Shown here: positions 1 to 10,658 of the stretch, in pieces | Layout of the letters: every line of letters starts with the position of its first letter | How positions within the stretch are numbered: the first letter of the stretch is position 1 | Source: Ottelia alismoides | Lineage: Eukaryota > Streptophyta > Magnoliopsida > Alismatales > Hydrocharitaceae | Direction of reading: 5' to 3' | DNA length: 64,000 nucleotides | Assembly: GCA_037367405.1 (NCBI GenBank) | Contig: JAZKJV010001871.1 | Span: forward strand, 868,001-932,000 | Position numbers and translations under genes: made by a program | Notes under the pieces: generated by a model | What the model saw: only the letters and a program-made list of their open reading frames with translations | The model's database searches: none | What the model was told of the DNA's origin: nothing

Positions 1-110
1 ATTTTTCTGATTATGCATCAAATTTGTCTCGGATTTACACAATACAAGCATGCAAATATGATGAATTGGTAATTCATCATACACCCATACTTGAATTTGC
101 TAGTCTTGAC
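1..110. repeat. Diverged copy of the block at about 6.66-6.85 kb
   Basis: The first 100 bases share an ordered series of short blocks with 6660-6850: 'atttttctgattatgcat', then 'atttgtctcggattt', then 'caatayaagcatg', then 'atgatgarttggt'. In the 6.66 kb copy the first two blocks are separated by about 110 extra bases. The sequence shows shared ancestry, but neither edge is visible because the window starts inside this copy. It could be the end of a dispersed repeat or a local duplication around the neighbouring gene. Confidence 0.5.
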
Positions 111-1753
111 TCTTGAGCAAACCAATAATAAACAAAGGAAATAAGAAAAGGATCAAAGAATGTACAAAAAGTGTTTGCAGCAGACATAACCACAAAGTCT
201 TGAGAATTTAAGCTAAGTTTAAACAAATAGTGGACATAGACTGAATCGACCTTTAAATTGATAATGTGTTCGGATTCCCATTAGATCCGACTATTCAATT
301 CGGTAGTCTTCAAGTTCCATCAACTTTAGTCGATTCCATCCTTAGGTCAAGTCAGATCATCCTGATCAATATATATTTTTGTTAACCTTGAGTTGATTTT
401 GAAAAATGTATGAAGGTAATATTGAACAATATGTGAATGTTATAACTCTTCCCAATTTACGAGACAAGTATACCATACAAATCTAGCAAGATATTCGGAG
501 ATTTCTGAAATCTGAAGTCTACGGTTTCTCTAAGTCTAGGCTCATTCTCACTTCACCTAAATCTGTCAACAAAAGAAGATGGGAGCAAAATGTAGAGAAC
601 TTCGATTTTTTTGGATTTTCTGTAGATCACTTTGGTCCGTGCTCTCATTTTTTCTCTTTCTTTTGCAGAGCATAACCCTGGATTATTTGTTAGAAATGTA
701 TATTTGATACATTTCTTTGGTTGATCTTTGCTTTGCATTTGTAATTTGTTGGAACAAGCATCCCTTAATGTGCCTTCTTTTGGTAGGATTTTGTGGTATT
801 GGCTATCAAGATTGCACATGTATAAAATGTGACTTTCAGATACATGTACATGACAAGTTTGCTGACAGACCCAGATTTATAGAGAATAAGTGGTTACTAA
901 ACTTAGGTCACTGAATTTCCTTAACCTTAAATTCAGAGCCACTCCATTCCCTTGGTAGAGATTGAAACGGTTCCTTGTACAAGCAAACTAAGTTGAGCTA
1001 AAGTGTATGGCGCAATTTCAAAAATTAATCGAGTGGAAGAGTGCTATATCTGTCAAGATAATCTATTTAGACATATATTTTGTTTGCCGCATAAAATTAG
1101 TGGAGTTCAAGAAATTAAGTCTAAAATAGACATGAAAAACCAGAATAATCAAGCCTAATGAAATTCTATAAAATTAAATGGATTAAGATCTTCTTAGTGC
1201 TCGTCTAAAATGTGTAAAAATCAGACTTCTAATCCCCAAAAAAGTAAAAGAAAATAGTTTTTTTTTAAATTGCTTGGGTTTTTGAACTAAAACTTTCAGG
1301 GATTTGGGTATATGCAATTTTTTTGGAATTTTTGGAAATATGCAAAAAAATGATGCAAAGATTGTTTAAAAAAAATAGAAAAATTTGAAATTTCTATGAT
1401 TTTTTTGAAAAATAATGCAATGGAAAAATGTAATGCATTTAATACACTTTTTTTGAAAATGTATGATAAATTGGAAATGCAATGCATGAAATGTGATGGC
1501 ATCCCTCTTGCTTAGTCAGAACCATGTCCTCATGGTGATAGTAGTTAAAAAATGTAGGATAGGTGGAGTAGAGATGGTGCAAAATGCAATAATGGACATA
1601 TGCTTCTTTTTGTTATTTTTCAAGTGTTTTTTTGTGTTTTTACGACATTTCCCCCATGCTTATTTGAAACAAAAACCGGAAAAATGCAAGTGAAAGAAAG
1701 GTACTGAAAGATAAATATGAGAATTTTCCTATGAAGTACCGATTTTAAAGCCC
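111..1753. other. AT-rich intergenic stretch, nothing recognised
   Basis: The stretch is AT-rich and has only short, stop-interrupted frames on both strands. The part at 1255-1480 is a run of T-rich and 'ttttttgaaa' words typical of decayed plant intergenic DNA. No splice-bounded exon, terminal repeat or RNA gene was recognised. Confidence 0.5.
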
Positions 1754-3443
1754 TCAGCCGGACTTTATGGTAGGAACAACCCTCCACTTAATTGTGCCAT
1801 ATTTGTGTTTGAAAAATCGTGGCGAGGCCAGTGGCTGGAGATGGTACAGTGAGATTGTGGAGAGTTGGCAAATGGAGTTGGAAGGTTGAGAGTTGGGTAT
1901 AAAATCATCGAATACCAATTGTGATTCATAATCATCTCCCTCTAGGATATCACTATAATTATCTTGGATAGCATCATTTGTAGATTCCAAATTAAAACTT
2001 AGATCAAGCTATTAGGATTCAATCTCAATATGTTCAATTATATAGGGTATGAGAGGGAGGGGGGCTCAGAGAAAGTATGCGTGTATAATCAATGTGATAT
2101 TCTATATTAGCTACTAATGAAGAGGTGACCATAGACGCTGAACCCAACCAAGGTGGAGCCTCTGAATTAGTAAGTCGATCATCCTCAAGTGCTTCGAGGT
2201 ATTCCTTGATTTCGATCCAAAAAGGATCAGGGGACATAATGTCATCCTGATATGAATCCGTTCTGGTGATAGAGAATGCGTTGATGTAGCTTTTCTTCTC
2301 ATGCCGGGAAGAAAACGGAGGTAGATACAATATTTATATTATCGAGAGAGTCATCGAGGAAGACTTCTGACACTAGGTCAGGGTTTATTGGGAAGAGGGT
2401 TATCAACTGTTATATCAATCTCTCTTTTCAAATCATCCTTGAAAATTTTGTCAGGTACAAATTCGTTATCAGATATGCATTCAAGTTTTAATCCCATCAC
2501 AAAATTATATTTATATCTTCCTTTCTTCCCAAATTTTAAACATTCCCAAGTTCATATACAAACTCATAGATTATCTCATGTTCAGAAAGTATATCAATTT
2601 ACTCGTAATATTTATTGCAATTTATTTGAGTCAAGATTCTTGAAATTATTTCACCTTTTTTTTGCAAATACAATCTAAAGATCATCCCCAAAATCAATGT
2701 CTAGAACATTCCCTTCTGAACCCTAACATCCAGACATTACAGTTTCACCTGAGTCAATATATTCAACTTCTGAATAAATGAGAATTTCGATAATAACATG
2801 CTCCAATTGCGAATGATAAAAATTAGGGATATCCCCATAGTTAATCAATAGGAGATTGTGGGGAATCTCCCGTATCTTTTCATGAAATTCTTCCTCAATA
2901 ATACTGAAATATAACTTATCAAAGTATAACTTTGTATTTTGAGTTTGAGAGGTTAGATCTCAATCATTAGCTTTTTTTTCTCAATTACAACTTTCTCAAA
3001 ATCTCCCATGCTTATCCTTAAAATTATCTGGAATCCTCACAACGCATGATTTTCAAATTCAGATCATGTTGACTTAGATTGGTTGTGTCACATGTCAAGT
3101 TACTAGTCAGAAGCAGAGTTTGGGTTCCTTGGGAAGGTTTTGGTGGTATCCAAGAAATATGGGATCGACCGAAATCCTTGAAATGATACATCTCATTAGC
3201 AGAAGGTTTCAAAAAATCATGTGATGTGGAAGAAGATAAGGGATAGCTAGATTTAGTGAAAGGTAAAAATTCATCTCTGAGAGACTTGTCAAGGAGGATT
3301 TTCGGCACACTAGTCGGTTTTTTGGACTTTATTTTCATTTTTTCTCGCTCTTCCAAAAGTCTTGTTATTTCCTTAATGTCATCCTTCATTAAACAAAGCA
3401 TTTTGGGTCCTTGCTTGGTTAGTAGGGGAGGGTTAAGTATCAT
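1754..3443 (-). pseudogene. Cluster of degenerate unrecognised minus-strand reading frames
   Basis: Three open stretches lie in the same direction: 3443-3024 (about 139 aa), 2330-2034 (about 98 aa) and 1990-1754 (about 78 aa). The first has a charged helical start with a LLEEREKMKIKSKK segment. The second and third are rich in acidic and polar residues (QDDIMSPDPFWIEIKEYLE; ILEGDDYESQLVFDDF). Between them, 2330-3024 is also partly open in other frames, with a KIFKDDLKREID segment, but holds stops. The common strand, acidic composition and frame changes suggest one decayed coding sequence of 500 or more residues. I recognise no domain or catalytic motif. It may be the gag-like or accessory gene of a mobile element, or a host pseudogene. 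Confidence 0.3.
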
Positions 3444-5010
3444 CTCAAAGATCCCTTATTTTGCCAAAGCTATGGAGATGAGGGCTTGCAATCTACTTTC
3501 GGGTGGGGTATTGACCAAATCATTCGAACAGACATACTTTGTTAAATATACAAGAGGATTGACATATCAAAATTTGTATCCATCACAAAACAAGACAAAT
3601 GTTGATTCACCCACACAACATAAGTTGCCGTAAAGCGGTTATCTTTTCATTTTTTTAAATTGTTCACAAATCAAGCACGCATGTATCGTAGATAGATCTA
3701 CACGTGAAACAATGACTATCCTGAATTCAGATGAGTAGTTGCCTCTACTTTCAACCAGTATGGGCGTAAGTACGAATCGTATAATGACTACTCGTATTAC
3801 TTGAGGACGATGCCTTACGCATTATCCTTTAACTACCCAATCTTTTAAGAGAGAGCATAGTTCCGTCACTGTGACACAACTAATCGTTTTTAGATCTTAT
3901 TAATCAGAAATTTCACAAGGATTTGGGCTCGGATCTATGATTGTGTTTGTGCGCGTGAAATTACGTTCAAAGTGTAACAATTTAATCACTTCAATCTGCT
4001 TTCGTTCGAGCCATACTGTGACTTCCCGAACGTATATGATTTATGCGAGAAACAATTTGATGATCTTATTTAATTGCTAGCAGAGGGAGAGAGATCCACA
4101 TAGATGAATGCAGTAGAGGAACTTGATTTTTTGTTTTTCAGATTTTTTTAAGTGCCTACACAAGTGCAAGCACCTAGAAATGTCTAAGTGATTGAAAAGA
4201 TTTTATAGCATGCGGCTTGTTGGATCCATGATTAAAGCTGGAGAGAACGCGCGAGAGAGATCCATCCTCTTTTGTGATTTTTAGTACCTGAAATGAAAGA
4301 TAAATGAAATTAATTTACAAAAATGAAAAAAAAAATCAAAATCCAAAATAAAATGCGTCATGTTGCTTAGTCCTGACAATGGTGTCAAAATGGGACTTTG
4401 ATTTTCAGTGCGCTAAAAGTGTGTTTTTATTTGTCGTCGTGAGCACGCATGCAAACCGACGGATTTCAAATAAAATTATAACAAACATATCTAAAGACAA
4501 ATCAATACTACATAATGGTAAGTTTGAGGGTCGGACACTAGGATTCAGACATTGTACGCAAATTTTTATTTTATTTATAATGGAAAATTTAATTATTGAC
4601 TTGAATCAAATCCTATTTTTCTTTTTATTCCTGGGGACCTCAAAACATGTTAATATTTAACTAGATTTTAGACGACATTAGGATCACACATGAATTTTCT
4701 GGTAATTTTTTCATGCTATTTTTGATGAATTTTTGAATTGCTAGACGCATATGTATGATTTTCTAAAAAAATCAGGACTTGAATATAAATAAAAGTAAAA
4801 TTAAGGGTATAATTGCAATACCGTAAAAGTGACTGGACAGAAGTAAAAAATTTCAATTTTCAATTAACTAAAACTGGGAAAAAATGCCAAGAAAGTAAAC
4901 GAACTTGTCGACCTAAAGATCCCTGGAGGACTAAAATATAAATCAACAAAATATAAAATTCGGAATTGGAAAATTGCATGGAATAACCAAAGTTTTATAA
5001 AAATGCATTG
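3444..5010. other. Non-coding AT-rich stretch, possible decayed LTR
   Basis: Only short frames occur. The part at 4700-4870 has phrases such as 'aattaagggtataattgcaata' fragments that are common in long plant LTRs, and it leads directly into a GC-rich patch, the same order as in the long LTRs further right. No TG/CA ends, primer-binding site or target duplication were found, so the LTR reading is only a suggestion. Confidence 0.2.
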
Positions 5011-5019
5011 AGAAAAATG

Positions 5020-5520
5020 TAATTGCAAAAGGCCCTTGGTTTCCACGACCAAGAGCTGGGGCCGTGCTCAGCCTTTTGCGCGGTGGAGCACGACATGCTG
5101 CAAAGGTGGTACGATGCGGCTGTCATCCGCGTCGGCTGGCGGCGAGGTACGGAGGAGGTGCGGTGCGACAACTGGGAACTGCGACAGAGGAGGCGGTGGT
5201 GCAGTTGTCACCCGCGTCAGAGGCGGATGTCGGTGACACGGCTGTGACTCGTGTCGGAGAATATGGCGGTGAGCGGCGGAGTGTGGTTGTTTTGGCCTGG
5301 ATGCAGATCTAGGGCTTGAAGCCCGAATGGTTTCTTGAGGCGCTGGGTTCGCCGGAGCGTGAAGCTCCGGTGATGGTGTGTGTTGGGTCATCCCTTTGTT
5401 GATGCCCCCTTCGTTTGTAGTTGGTGATGAGTGGCGGTTGCAGGACAGGAGCTGAGGCAATGGGTTGCCGGTTACGAAGGTGAAGCAACAGTGGAGGGCG
5501 TTCAAAGTTGCTCAGCAATA
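5020..5520. other. GC-rich patch in AT-rich surroundings
   Basis: This roughly 500-bp block is much richer in G and C than its flanks, with many CG dinucleotides and recurring words such as 'cggcgg', 'cccgcgtc' and 'ggtgacacgg'. Both strands contain overlapping open frames (for example minus 5505-5068, rich in H, P, S and R), which is expected from low stop frequency in such composition. No conserved protein was recognised. It may be an old promoter or 5' UTR patch, or the GC core of a decayed long LTR like those at 24.9-26.1, 43.6-44.8 and 59.7-61.0 kb. Confidence 0.4.
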
Positions 5521-6001
5521 TATTCTGTGTTCTTGAAGAAGATGAACAATGACATTATGTGCCTTTGTGTGTGAGATGAAACCGTATATTCATTCAAAGC
5601 ATATGTGCCGTTGATTGAAATGGAAATCCTATGTAGAGCCAAGGAGACGCGTACCAGCAATAATTATAATAATAAATAATGATTGGAAAATCAAAGGTGA
5701 GAGGTTGCTGGCGTTTCCTTCATGCCAAAGAGAAGCTCGAGATATGGTCCATACGGAAGGATGTGACAATTATTTGCATTGAATTTATTAAAAAGATGGA
5801 ATAGTATTTTTTTTAAATAGGAGCCTGACTTTCGTGGATTTCAAAAGGCCGAGTGTTACTTTTATACATATATCTTAGAGTGACAGCGTAGTTGCATGTT
5901 ATTAGAATAGATACATGATATATATCTTAGGATATAAAATATACGTAATATGAATAACCTATGATTATATCTCATAGTTAGTTACCAATATCTATTCATG
6001 A
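5521..6001. other. Intergenic, nothing recognised
   Basis: The stretch is AT-rich with no supported gene. The right part (5870-6001) contains repeated 'atatatc' and 'tatctcatag' words and serves as the target of the MITE at 6011. Confidence 0.4.
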
Positions 6002-6336
6002 TTTATATATGGGTTAAATGAGTATGCTCCCTAGGAGCATATAAGAGTATGCTCCCACCTTTTTTCCCACTATTTTTTTGAAATGAAACTCGGGAGGATT
6101 TATTATGTAAAACAAACATTTCTAACACTTCCATATGGAGATGGTCAATTTCGGCAATTCTGAGACCGTTAAAATTTGACAGTCTTGATGGATGGGATAG
6201 AAGTCTCGAATTAAATCGAATTTGAATGACACTATTGTGATATATTGTGATCTAAATCCTACTAGGTTTCATTTCAGAAAAATAAAAAAATATGGGGAAA
6301 AAGGGTAGGAGCATACACCTTTTCCCCTTTATATAT
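6002..6336. mobile_element. Mutator-type MITE (317 bp) with 9-bp target duplication
   Basis: The element proper runs 6011-6327 and is bounded on both sides by the identical 9-mer tttatatat (6002-6010 and 6328-6336). Its ends form long imperfect terminal inverted repeats of about 80 bp. The left end has GAGTATGCTCCCACC, a T-run and 'gaaatgaaact'; the reverse complement of the right end has GTGTATGCTCCTACC, a T-run and 'gaaatgaaacct'. A second short inverted 'ctaggagcatataagagtatgctcc' style duplication lies inside the left end. It has no coding capacity. A 9-bp duplication with long terminal inverted repeats is characteristic of Mutator-like elements; assignment to a named family was not possible. 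Confidence 0.8.
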
Positions 6337-6659
6337 TCATATATGTATGACATTTGTATTGACGCGAGATTACAGAATCATGGAGACCGCATCAAGGTTT
6401 TGAACAGTGTATTGGATGTTCTAGTCATATATTCTCATATGTTGATTGTATGTGTGAAAGGATGTTAGGCCGTGTTTATGTCCTTTATTGAATGATTAGC
6501 AGGTGATGGTATAGAATCATAGATGCCAATATTTCAAATGTTTTCAGATCCACAATTGATATGGATTAATTATTGGACTTCATGTTATTCAATCATTGTC
6601 CAGTTCGATGCAAGATCTAGTCATCAAATTTTGTTTTATCTATTTATAGATTGAAACAC

Positions 6660-6850
6660 ATATTTTTCTGATTATGCATGTACATTGAGTTGATTTCAAA
6701 ACATTTTACAAATTACAACTGCAACATGTGTGTTTTGTCCAGGTGTTATAAATTGTGCGCAAATGAAAGTGGAATGCATCGATTTGTCTCGGATTTTGCT
6801 CAATATAAGCATGTTAACATGATGAGTTGGTGATTTGTCACCTATGCATG
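6660..6850. repeat. Second copy of the window-start block
   Basis: This block shares ordered words with bases 1-110 ('atttttctgattatgcat', 'gatttgtctcggatttt', 'caatataagcatg', 'atgatgagttggtgattt') and lies immediately upstream of the copia relic and the split gene. It carries about 110 bp between the first two words that are absent from the window-start copy, so one copy gained or lost sequence. Confidence 0.5.
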
Positions 6851-6875
6851 TAGGCAGATCTTTCATCTCTATTGG

Positions 6876-7075
6876 ACCGGTCTCTTACCTATGTCATCTT
6901 CGCTTTGGTCACATACCTCTCCAAAAGTTATGTAGGGTCTACCTAAATCTCTCCTCAGTCTAGCATCCAGTGTGAAGCCTGCCAGCTTGAGAAGCATTGT
7001 CATGCTAATTTCCCAAGTCATCCTGGTTGCAATAATAGTTCTTTGATTGAGTTGCTGGATTTTGACATTTAAGGT
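6876..7075 (+). pseudogene. Ty1/copia pol relic: GAG-pre-integrase region
   Basis: Read with one frame change near 6960, the plus strand encodes the hallmark order of the copia pre-integrase zinc region. First comes a CHLRFGHIPLQKL stretch (the RLGH-type motif, histidine in place). After about 20 residues comes CEACQLEKHCHANFPSH (the CxxC pair followed by the GK-like basic stretch and a phenylalanine-serine step). Then come SSLIELLDFDI, matching the start of the integrase core. About 65 residues survive of a polyprotein normally over 1200. The frame change and a stop right after the last segment show it is dead. It lies upstream of the split gene and may sit in its intron. A host-gene origin is unlikely given the ordered motif. 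Confidence 0.7.
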
Positions 7076-7652
7076 ACCGATTAGGTTGTTCCTGATCATC
7101 AGGGGTGCCATTTTTATCTTGTTGCATTTGAAGATTTTTCTGGTATATCTTGGATTTTTCTTATGAAGCATAACTTCAAGGCTGGTAATATTATGAAAAT
7201 TTTTATCATTGAATTAAAGAACTTTTTTCCTGCAACCGCCAAGTATGTGCAATCTGACAACACCGTTGAGGTTTGCATTGGGTTTTCCATGAGAGGATGA
7301 AGCAGATATAGGTTGGTTGAAACTTTATCTGTAATACAGTCACTGAAAGGAAGATTGCGACCTCATATATACCTTCTGTACTTCAACCGGCAGAATACTG
7401 ATGAAAAACCTGCAAAAGAAACATTATACCTTATTGCTTGGCAAACAGGGCATGATTAACATCTACATCTACGCACCAAGTTCAGGGTGTGTTATTTAGT
7501 GTGTAGTTTGTACTTCTTTTATATTATATATTTCTGTTTGGACTTGCATACACGCAAGGCTATTCTCTTGTATACCATAAATTATAAATCAAAATCATAA
7601 CTCAATAGTGAAGTTCCATCTTTATAACCATTCACCAATTAATCACTTGCAG

Positions 7653-7781
7653 AGCAGAGAATACAAGTATAACAGACAAGTCTTTGATCAGAAGGCTCAA
7701 TCCTGGACAGAGAAATATGCTAAAGCTGACTTCTGTAGGAGCAAAATTGATGCTTGCATCACCGCCATGTCTGAGAACAGT
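7653..7781 (+). CDS. Internal exon of an unrecognised plant gene
   Basis: This exon encodes 43 residues (SREYKYNRQVFDQKAQSWTE..., ending SENS). It is preceded by a pyrimidine-poor but usable acceptor ('aatcacttgcag') and followed by a strong donor GTGAGC at 7782. It joins in phase 0 to the exon at 8175 across a 393-bp intron ending in 'ttgaccttcag'. The open frame continues upstream of the acceptor to a methionine at 7608, so an exon start there cannot be excluded. The peptide is hydrophilic with aromatic and basic residues and looks helical. I do not recognise the family. Upstream exons must lie in the repeat-filled region to the left or outside the window. Confidence 0.6.
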
Positions 7782-8174
7782 GTGAGCATTTGTCAATTTT
7801 TCTGATCAATTAATATCTTTAAATTGAAGGGGATCTTTTGCCCAATGTTAAAATTTGGCATTGTTATTTAGAGGTCACGGAACAGAAATGTGGCAACAGC
7901 CTTTTGTAGAAAACAAATGTAAGATTTCTTGCTGTAGACCCAAGATGGAGTAGAAATTAGAATTAGACTCGCTTGATATTTGGTCCATATCTGCATTTAT
8001 CTGCTCTTCTATGTGATGCCCCTTTAAGACTGTTATTTTGGATACATATTTGTGTTAAATTACTAAAGCGTAATTTTAGGTTAAATGATGTTTAGATGGA
8101 ATGCCTGTACACTGACATTTTTCCGTTGTTTGGCCTTTTAACACACTCAAACTTGCCATTGCCTTGACCTTCAG
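7782..8174 (+). other. Phase-0 intron of the unrecognised gene
   Basis: The 393-bp interval is AT- and T-rich, starts GTGAGC, ends TTCAG after a pyrimidine-containing tract, has stops in all forward frames and joins two compatible open exons. These properties together support a plant spliceosomal intron. Confidence 0.65.
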
Positions 8175-8606
8175 ACACTGTCCAAGTTGTCAGAGAAAGC
8201 TGCAGAAGATCCTATACCTGAAACCGACGCATATAGAAAGAAGATCCGCATAGCTGGGGCGAAACTATCGTTAAGGCCAGTTGCAGAGAAGAGCTACGGT
8301 GTTAACAAGGAGAACATAATGCAAACCGAGTGTCTATCACTTCCTCATCCTCAAAATGCCACGGGGGCTTCATCTACAGCAATAGACCAGGTTGCCGATG
8401 GTTGTGGACATCTGATGCAAAATCATGCGTCCCAAAATTCCAATGAAAAGCCTGAAAAATGGGCACAAGTTCCAGAGACCGTCGAGGCAGCCATTGTTTC
8501 TGATAGCGAGGAAAGCGATGGCGAGAATGAGAGGCCTCGAAGGGCGAGGCTGTCTCTTCTGCGCAGGCGAATTGTGGTCGAAGGAAGGAGCTCAAGGCAG
8601 AGGTAA
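8175..8606 (+). CDS. Last exon of the unrecognised plant gene
   Basis: This exon encodes 143 residues after the acceptor 'ccttgaccttcag' (8174) and ends at a TAA at 8604-8606. It begins TLSKLSEKAAEDP, continues with a basic stretch (AYRKKIRIAGAKLSLRP), and has an NKENI motif, a long polar low-complexity segment, an acidic serine cluster (SDSEESDGENE) and a very basic tail (RPRRARLSLLRRR). An acidic serine cluster next to an arginine-rich tail is common in nuclear proteins, so a nuclear role is plausible but only inferred. No enzyme motif, signal peptide or membrane segment is visible. The final codons overlap a possible donor (AG|GTAA at 8601-8606), so a further exon is possible. It is the best candidate for a functional host gene in the window. 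Confidence 0.65.
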   Translation, partial: TLSKLSEKAAEDPIPETDAYRKKIRIAGAKLSLRPVAEKSYGVNKENIMQTECLSLPHPQNATGASSTAIDQVADGCGHLMQNHASQNSNEKPEKWAQVPETVEAAIVSDSEESDGENERPRRARLSLLRRRIVVEGRSSRQR

Positions 8607-9060
8607 TTCATGTTTAGCTGATGCAGTCTGTCCTGTGTTGGGAGCTTCAAATGTAATCGTTGTCGTCACCCATATTCTTGTACCCAAATCAACAACATGA
8701 ACACACTGCTACAACGCTTCTGAATCGAATTTTCTTTTAAAATGGTCCCTTTTGGGGGATTTGGCTTTAAATTGGGGTTAGAAGAGTGGATGTCATCAAA
8801 CGTGATTTATCATGTTAATTTTGTTTCTTTTTCGGGTATTGATGCTTCTCTTTTTTTTATCGTTGCTTCTCTTTTTATTTATTCCATCGCACGACAACAT
8901 AGATGTATACAGGATCTTAAGGCGTGTAAGTTTATAATATAAATAGTGCAATGTGATGGATCCTTGCAAGTGATTGAATTGAAATTTTAGCAATTAATTT
9001 GTGGGAAGTTTGTATCTCCACTGTCATAATAAAATTGTACGAAAGATGGGCAGGAAGCGT
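8607..9060. other. Probable 3' UTR and downstream intergenic sequence
   Basis: After the stop at 8606 the sequence becomes T-rich, as in plant 3' UTRs. No clear AATAAA signal close to the stop was seen; 'ataatataaata' at about 8934-8945 is a weak candidate. No other gene was recognised. Confidence 0.35.
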
Positions 9061-9170
9061 GATGCAAGACACCAATTAAGTTGTTGGTTGGAGTTGCGAT
9101 GCAAGACACCCATTCAATTGTTAGTTGGAGTTGCAATGCAAGATGCCAATTCATTTGCCAGATGGAGCTG
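9061..9170. repeat. 37-bp minisatellite, three copies
   Basis: Units begin at 9061, 9098 and 9135. Each has the form gatgcaagacaccaatt followed by a variable 'aagttgttggttggagttgc' segment. The third copy is more diverged and one base shorter. The unit length is not a multiple of three, so it is not a protein repeat. Confidence 0.75.
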
Positions 9171-9199
9171 TTGGTTACATAAATACTTTAGGAACTTTA

Positions 9200-10239
9200 T
9201 ATAAATAGGTAAGCAACTTTGAAATTTACAAAAATATCCTTACGTTTATTGTATTTTTTTAAAACACTCCTAAACAGTTTTCTTTTTGTAAAAAAAACAC
9301 ATTAAAAAATGTAAACGCATCAAATTGGTCCCTTTATTTCCATAACCTTCACGTTCATTTCATTCCTCCCATCCCTTTCTCTCTCAACCTCCAACAACTA
9401 GCCAAACCCTATCGCCCCCACCCCTAGCTCATCGGAACTTCCTTACCCTCCCTCCTTGCCTCCCCCAAACCCAAGCCCCTTGATCCCCTCCCCTTCTATA
9501 GCCCTCTACCATCCCTCTAAGATCCATGACAGCTACCCGTTTACCTACTAACTCTACCTCCATGTTGAACTCCCTTAGACCTTCATTGCACCCCTACCAC
9601 ACTCTTACCATCTCTTGAATCCCTCCCTCGTTCGACGAGGCCCTTACCATTCTAGAAAGGACCCTTGTAGTGCCTTCTTGTTGGTGCTCCTCCTCTCTCC
9701 TCTCTTTCATAATGTTAAGAAGGTTGAAAGGTACACCTATCCATCTTAAGGTACACACCTTTCCTTCCTTGACCTATACACATAGTGGTCGATCTTTTTC
9801 ACTAAAAAAATCCATAAATGTTACTTTTCCTACTCACTATTTGATCTCTAGCTGTTGCCTTTTTCTCGAAAACATCCAACCCCTAACTAGTTAACCCGAA
9901 ACCTATATCCAATTATTTTAACCATGATTGAAGGTCCATCTAACCCTCATCAAACTCTTGACATATTAAATCCTAATTAACTCAAATGGTTTGATATTAG
10001 ATTAAATCCCTCAAGAAAAACTTAGAAAATCAATTCTAGATTTAACAAAAAGGAATCTAACTGAAGATCTAAATAAATCTTACAAGAGATTCACAAATTG
10101 GCTATGCTCAATACCCACGATCACAACTGGATCCACAAATAAGAACCCGACAAGAAAAACCTTCCATTTCAATTCTACCACAATGATACATGATGAGAGA
10201 CGTAGCTGTTGCTATATATTATAGCACTCAATTCACCCT
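9200..10239. other. Intergenic; pyrimidine-rich plus strand at 9.33-9.90 kb
   Basis: From about 9330 to 9900 the plus strand is strongly C/T-rich ('cccctagctc', 'ccctccctccttgcctccccc'). No exon structure was recognised in it. The part from 9900 to 10239 is ordinary AT-rich DNA; its right end probably contains internal sequence belonging to the short copia-type array that follows. Confidence 0.35.
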
Positions 10240-10289
10240 GGACTACATGTTGGGACACGACTCCGCACCAACTTTGCTCGGATACCGAA

Positions 10290-10625
10290 TGAACTCTCGG
10301 ATACAGATGCAGATGCGGATGCACAATCACCATCACCACAGAAGTACATGAAAGAAAGAATAGACATATATAACGGTGGTCAGTCATTTCTTGCGACCAC
10401 CAGAGAAAATATCACTAGAAGAAGAATGCGTACAACTCTCTCCGTTCCCTCGCTCTCTCATCTCTTTCTTCTCTCTCTCTCTCTCTCTCTCTCTTCCCCT
10501 CTCTAGGAGTTACATTGTTCTTTTGGTGGTGTGGAGGCAATGTCTCCACCCCCTCTATATATAGTCAGTTACAACCCCATAGTCCTATTCCCAATAGGAC
10601 TATAAATAAAATATAAGTCAATTCA
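10290..10625 (-). mobile_element. LTR 1 (truncated) of the short copia-type array
   Basis: This segment aligns along its length with LTR 2 and LTR 3: 'ggatacagatgcag', 'aacggtgg', 'gcgaccacc', 'gtacaactctctcc', a CT run, 'ggttacattgttctt'-like text, 'gtggaggcaatg', 'ctccaccccctctatatata' and 'cctattcccaataggac'. It lacks the last 60 or so bases found in the others and passes directly into a PBS-like segment at 10645. A degenerate PBS-like 'gctcggatacc' lies just to its left (about 10277-10287), so another internal region once preceded it. Confidence 0.7.
10472..10508 (+). repeat. CT microsatellite within LTR 1
   Basis: A run of about eleven CT units followed by 'cttcccctctct' lies in the transcribed part of LTR 1. 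LTR 2 and LTR 3 have a shorter, interrupted CT-rich stretch at the same place, so this copy has expanded. Confidence 0.8.
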
Positions 10626-10644
10626 CGAAAGCGGTACCAACTCC

Positions 10645-10656
10645 GCTCTGATACCA
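10645..10656 (-). promoter_or_regulatory. Primer-binding site, tRNA-iMet type (next to LTR 2)
   Basis: The reverse complement reads TGGTATCAGAGC, the standard plant PBS for the 3' end of initiator tRNA-Met. It lies two bases from the LTR end at 10659, which fixes the element on the minus strand. Confidence 0.8.
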
Positions 10657-10658
10657 GT

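Noticed and set aside
5023..5518. Overlapping frames on both strands in the 5-kb GC-rich patch as genes
   Set aside because: There are up to four overlapping frames with biased composition, no conserved motif and no splice context.
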